Shown here: positions 59,828-64,000 of the stretch, piece after piece | Layout of the letters: each line of letters starts with the position of its first letter | How positions within the stretch are numbered: the stretch's first letter is position 1 | Position numbers and translations under genes: made by a program | Origin: Physella acuta | Lineage: Eukaryota > Mollusca > Gastropoda > Physidae | Assembly: GCF_028476545.1 (NCBI RefSeq) | Contig: NW_026731672.1 | Coordinates: 62,001-126,000, forward strand | Length of the DNA: 64,000 bases | Reading direction: 5' to 3' | The notes under the pieces: generated by a model | Database searches by the model: none | Told to the model about the DNA's origin: nothing | Seen by the model: only the letters and a program-made list of their open reading frames with translations

Positions 59828-59956
59828 TCACGAGTAAACTTTTTCTTCGTCAGTTTCTTGTATCTCACCTTGCATCAGAAGTACGTCTTCTAGATCAGAA
59901 TGAATGCTAAATCCAGAGTGGATGTACTTGAGAAAGTTGGCATTGGAGTAACTCAT
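59828..59956 (-). CDS. Possible small coding exon, unidentified
   Basis: On the minus strand an ATG at 59956 opens MSYSNANFLKYIHSGFSIHS and DLEDVLLMQ, reaching a good donor (G|GTGAGA) at 59868; without splicing the frame stops after 42 codons. In another frame, 59680-59870 reads KISPGQPHSQILTNFKRLAP-like sequence up to CAACGTAAGTC. Non-repetitive and balanced in composition, unlike its surroundings. No family recognised; it could be a first exon, a pseudogene or chance. Confidence 0.25.
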   Translation of the reverse strand: MSYSNANFLKYIHSGFSIHSDLEDVLLMQGEIQETDEEKVYS

Positions 59957-60959
59957 TCTTTTAGAGCCGCAAATAGATTGCGGGGGTGAACATGTACAAC
60001 ACTATTTTAGTTAACGAGTAATGTACTTGACGTGTAACTAACTAGTACCTACTTATAAAGTTCATGAAGTCTAGATCAGTGTTAGAGCCAGAAAGTATTT
60101 TATTACCGGTTTACTAACAAACATTAGGGTACTCTTGTAAATTCCCTAAATCTGACATCCTCACCTACTTCTGTAATAAAGGTGATCCACCCTCCCCCCC
60201 ACCCCGCCCCAGCAAAAGTTTGAAATTAACCTGATTAATCCTGTCATAAATGAAGCTCTCGTTGTTCATGAAGTGCCGCAAATAGCATCCCTTTCTGATA
60301 TTAGACACTTGCCCTAACCCCCCATAAACTTCTCGTACATAAAAACTACACGGGTATATTAATCCATTGCTTTTTATTAAGCACCTGTCAGTGTCATCAA
60401 GCCATACATATCTTGCAACAGATTACAGCTCAATTAGTTGTACAAGTCCATGTAGTACTTTCAAGCCTATTTACTAGTGATTGAGACATTGTCGCCTGTG
60501 CTGGTATCCTACATTTTTAAAAGCTTGTCAGTGGGATATATCATATATACTTTGCTACAGAGGCGTAGCGAGGGCGTGAACTAGCGACGTCACTGCTTTG
60601 CTTTACTTTAATGTATGTGTTAACTATATATATGAAGTTTGATAATGTGCATAATTATTTATTTTTTTAATCTTCCAATACAGATGCATAAAAATATGCA
60701 ATTCTCTTGAATTACTTTTACTAATACTAGTGTAAATCATAGTAAATGCTAGAAATGTTTACTTCACTGTGAGATGAATGCCCTTCCACAGGTACACAAA
60801 CAGGCTACTAAAACTTATACCGTAACATGACATTGAGTGAACTACAACCTCCAGAATAAATAAAAATTTGATGGCTACAGACAATCTCTAATACACATCT
60901 TAATCTAACAAGTTTTTAATTTTATATGACTGTGTGTAACTACACCTTAGTTTCACACA
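59957..60959. other. Non-coding stretch
   Basis: No gene recognised. An R8 left-end fragment (AGAGGCGTAGCGAGG) at 60561. Confidence 0.4.
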
Positions 60960-60973
60960 CAAACATAAATATA

Positions 60974-61045
<72 letters not shown>
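60960..61045. repeat. (TA)n microsatellite
   Basis: About 33 TA units from 60978. A non-repetitive stretch follows to 61215 with a short open frame of no known family. Confidence 0.9.
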
Positions 61046-61046
<1 letters not shown>

Positions 61047-61685
61047 CAGAATATCTCTACATGAAAGCCAACCTATTGAAAAAATTAAATTTGCACATTC
61101 AATCGCTAAGAAACTCCTCTGAAATTCAGCAATATTATCCATCACCTCTACAAAGACTCCAACTTAATACGCATTTTATCGCTGCTGATTCTAATCTGAA
61201 CGTCATGGACGCCAGCTATTATCATTAAACCGGTTATTACGGCTTCTTCAATCAGTACAATTAGTTCTGCATTTTTTTGTTGACTGTGTGCGAGAAGGCA
61301 GCGCACATATAATAAATCCAAGACTTCGAGCTGTTGTGTCCGTTTGATTCCAGTTTGTTTCCTCTAGCTTGTTACATTATACAATCAACCAGTCAACGAA
61401 ATACCCATATCGTATTCCAATGTGTACAATAATTTGCTATTGTATGTCAATTGTATGACCTTAATCTAACAAACTTATAATCCAAATATATACTATATCA
61501 TAAAAGAGACTGTTCCAAAGAAAAACACATAAAAAGACTGTCACAAAAGAATTAGCACCTGCTACAATTTTTTAAATTTTTTCTGACATTGCTAATCATC
61601 ATTTTTTAAGGATAAAGTATCTTAAGGGGTAAAGTTTTAGGGAACGACAATCATACAGCTAATTATTAATTTTTTCCGGACTGTC
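61046..61685. other. Non-coding stretch
   Basis: No gene, splice-supported exon or recognised repeat. Confidence 0.4.
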
Positions 61686-61688
61686 GCA

Positions 61689-61858
<170 letters not shown>

Positions 61859-62699
61859 AATAAAATACGTTAAAATGGAGTTTTACTCTTATAGATCTAG
61901 TCCTAGAATCTGGATGTAGATTCTAATTATTGTGTAATTTACTAATCAGTGCCAAGATGTAGATCTAGATCTATTTTATTTCCTACAAAAAGATCTTAAT
62001 ATTTCCCACCAAATCGATTTATTATGTTTTCTGTTGGATTTAGTTCCGGCATCGCAAATTATTTAAGTAAAATAAGCAACGATCCTAGCTGTTCGATTAC
62101 TTTAAAATATTTTTGCGGGATTTTCGCCAGTACGGCCAAGTTTAAAATATCTGTACTTTCGTTTCGCCACTACGGGCTAATCCCAAATAATATGCCTAAC
62201 TATGATCTTTGAATATTTACATAGTTACATGGAAGCAATGACCTTGCATGCTTTATGAAAGATTGTTCATATCTGGCTCATAACTTGTTGTTTCAGTTTC
62301 AAGCACTCCTCTAGATTTTTATTTGTAGTTGGCTTCTTACATAACTTTTTATTATATTGATGTAAAATAACTCTTGTCAGCACGAATATGTTGACCAAAG
62401 ATCGTCAGCTCTCCAGATGTCAACTTCTTTACCTCACTGTAGCATTCTGGAAAACTGTTCAAATATTAGTGCCTAAACTCGTGGCTTTTCTTTTAGAACT
62501 GTCCACTTGTGCATGCTTTTCTGGACCTAAAACTCTTTTTACTTGCTCTTTTGTTCTGTGAACTTACCGCTCGAAAAATCTGTCGTTTTCAAATCCAGCA
62601 ATTGCATTTGTAGCGAACCAGCATCAATTCAAACGCTCAATGTTGATCTCATTTGTTTTTGTGTTGAGAGAATCTATTATGAACGTCAAAGTACTTGCA
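61859..62699. other. Non-coding stretch
   Basis: No gene recognised. A GATTTTCGCCAGTACGGCC phrase near 62115 is echoed, inverted, near 38780. Confidence 0.4.
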
Positions 62700-63480
62700 T
62701 TTCAAATGAACTCCCCAAAGTTTGATGGCGATCGGATGAACGGTGAGAAACGCAATCGACTTTTATTTTTATATACCATAGCGTACACGCCCCCGCGCGT
62801 TGCCGCGGAAATAGAAGAAAGTCCGACGAAATATATAAGAAGGGTTTCATCCATGCGTTACCAATCCTATATACTTAGACTCGTGACCTTGTTTTCTAAA
62901 AGTGAGTTATTTAAAAGTAAACAATGTCTGCGCTTGGATAATAAATATAGGGACACGGGTTTTCCTACACTACCGCATGAAAACCTTGAGTGTACATTAA
63001 TCATTCACCGTAATAATGAGGTAGAACACACTTAGGTGACCACCCATGTGTCAGGGACGTAGAGGGGCGCTCTCAGGAGTCGCCCTCCCCCCCCCCCCCC
63101 CGATTACACTACCGCAAAGGCGCACCGTACGGCTCTGGCTCCATAATTCTAACAGGCGCCATCGTGCCCATAGGATAACCCAGCGTGTCAAATAGCATCC
63201 TGTTAACAATGATGCAGATTTCGTCATTCGATAAAGTGACACAAATGAACATGATTTTTTTCTTTAACACGTAAAAAATTATTTGACGTGTTTTAAACAT
63301 CAGTGTGACGGATGCAATATGCTAGCCTTACTAATGGTCTATTATTAGATGCTCGATCTCAATTTCTGACTGGATTGTCTAATAATAGATGCTTATTGCA
63401 TCATTCGCAAAGTGACGAAACTCTACAGTAGGCTTCTCATATTCAAAAAAAATTTTTTTTTCATCTTTCGCAAGGTGACG
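62700..63480 (+). repeat. Helentron monomer plus interspersed repeat R3, copy 2
   Basis: One monomer (ATGAACTCCCCAAAGTTTGATGG) leads straight into R3 at 62785, matching 1710-2400 closely, including the AAGTCCGACGAAATATATAA and CTACCGCATGAAAACCTTGA phrases and the C run at 63087. Confidence 0.65.
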
Positions 63481-63639
63481 AAACTGTACAGAAGTACAAA
63501 GTTATTTTTAGAAGCCTGTTGTCGTTTTACCGCTGAATATAGTAGTACCCCTAACTCGCTATACAGGACGCTCGATTAACGGATGCCAAGTGCCATCATA
63601 GTCGCTCTAAAACTCTGGGCGCCAAACCGTATATTGACG

Positions 63640-64000
63640 AAAGTTGTACCCAAATGGCGCCGCTCATAAGAAACTTTAGTTTTCTTTTTCGCAGAAATAT
63701 TTTCGGGAGTATTCTCATCTACTCCCTAAAGTTTCATGGCACTCGGATGAACCGCATCCGAGTTTTATTTTTTATATACCGTGTATAGAAAAAAAAATTG
63801 CTCCCCATCCCCGGGGGGCGCCGCCCTTGCAATATTAAACAGTATTTTTTTTTGCAGAACCCTACCATTGAGTGATCTAATCTTCTCCCCAAAGTTTCAT
63901 GGTACACGGATGAACGGTGTGAAACCGAAATAGACTTTTATTTTTCTAAACCGTATATAAAGAAACATCACATTCTCCCGTGGCGCCGTCCTTGCAAAAT
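63640..64000 (+). repeat. Helentron-type tandem array, cut by the window edge
   Basis: Two monomers with TATACCGTGTATAG and AAACCGTATATAAAG 171 bp apart, corresponding to the start of the array at 2.5 kb. Confidence 0.6.

Overview
This window is eukaryotic, AT-rich and dominated by mobile elements. Spliced exons, a metazoan TTI1 orthologue, tRNA-derived SINEs, hAT, Ginger and Helentron-like DNA elements, RTE-like LINEs and Ty3-type LTR elements all point to an animal. The many short TAGATC-rich tracts, the roughly 165-bp Helentron-type tandem repeats (known best from molluscs) and the mix of families suggest a mollusc, perhaps a heterobranch snail. That organism call is inference; no species can be fixed from this stretch.

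The only host gene I can support with confidence is TTI1 (TELO2-interacting protein 1), on the minus strand from the start codon at 19937 down to 6107. Twelve coding exons join with consistent phases into 541 codons that align along the N-terminal half of animal TTI1. The C-terminal half is not seen and probably lies beyond the low-coordinate edge. Its introns hold a C/G-rich element with telomere-like TTAGGG repeats, a dead hAT transposase, a decayed LINE, a 60-bp minisatellite, a SINE and several unnamed repeats.

Other regions. 1-5.2 kb: interspersed repeats, a Helentron-like tandem array and a 1.6-kb non-autonomous hAT with a smaller hAT nested in it. 20-27 kb: SINEs, hAT and unnamed repeats. 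27.4-30.7 kb: a very young 3.3-kb LTR element (identical-looking LTRs, 5-bp target duplication) with no recognisable pol and an odd GAAGTC-rich array. 33-38 kb: a large inverted repeat followed by a 2.05-kb tandem duplication, one copy of which carries a 144-bp insertion that the other lacks. 38.9-39.8 kb: a non-autonomous hAT. 40.56-46.53 kb: a 6-kb Ginger-type DNA transposon (TG..CA ends, 4-bp TATA duplication, integrase fragments), itself invaded by a 5'-truncated LINE and by a second copy of the telomere-motif element. 47.2-54.3 kb: a Ty3-type LTR element and part of a relative, with two copies of a short inverted-repeat MITE between them. 54.3-59.3 kb: repeats that have begun to amplify in tandem (three 822-bp units). 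59.6-64 kb: mostly non-coding, with one weak exon candidate, microsatellites and a second copy of the repeat block found at 1.7-3.4 kb.

The least conventional item is the element at 7933-8405 and 45515-46096: C-rich and G-rich inverted ends, an internal telomere-like array, and clean 9-bp target duplications in both copies. All alignments to known families are from memory of those proteins; no search was run.
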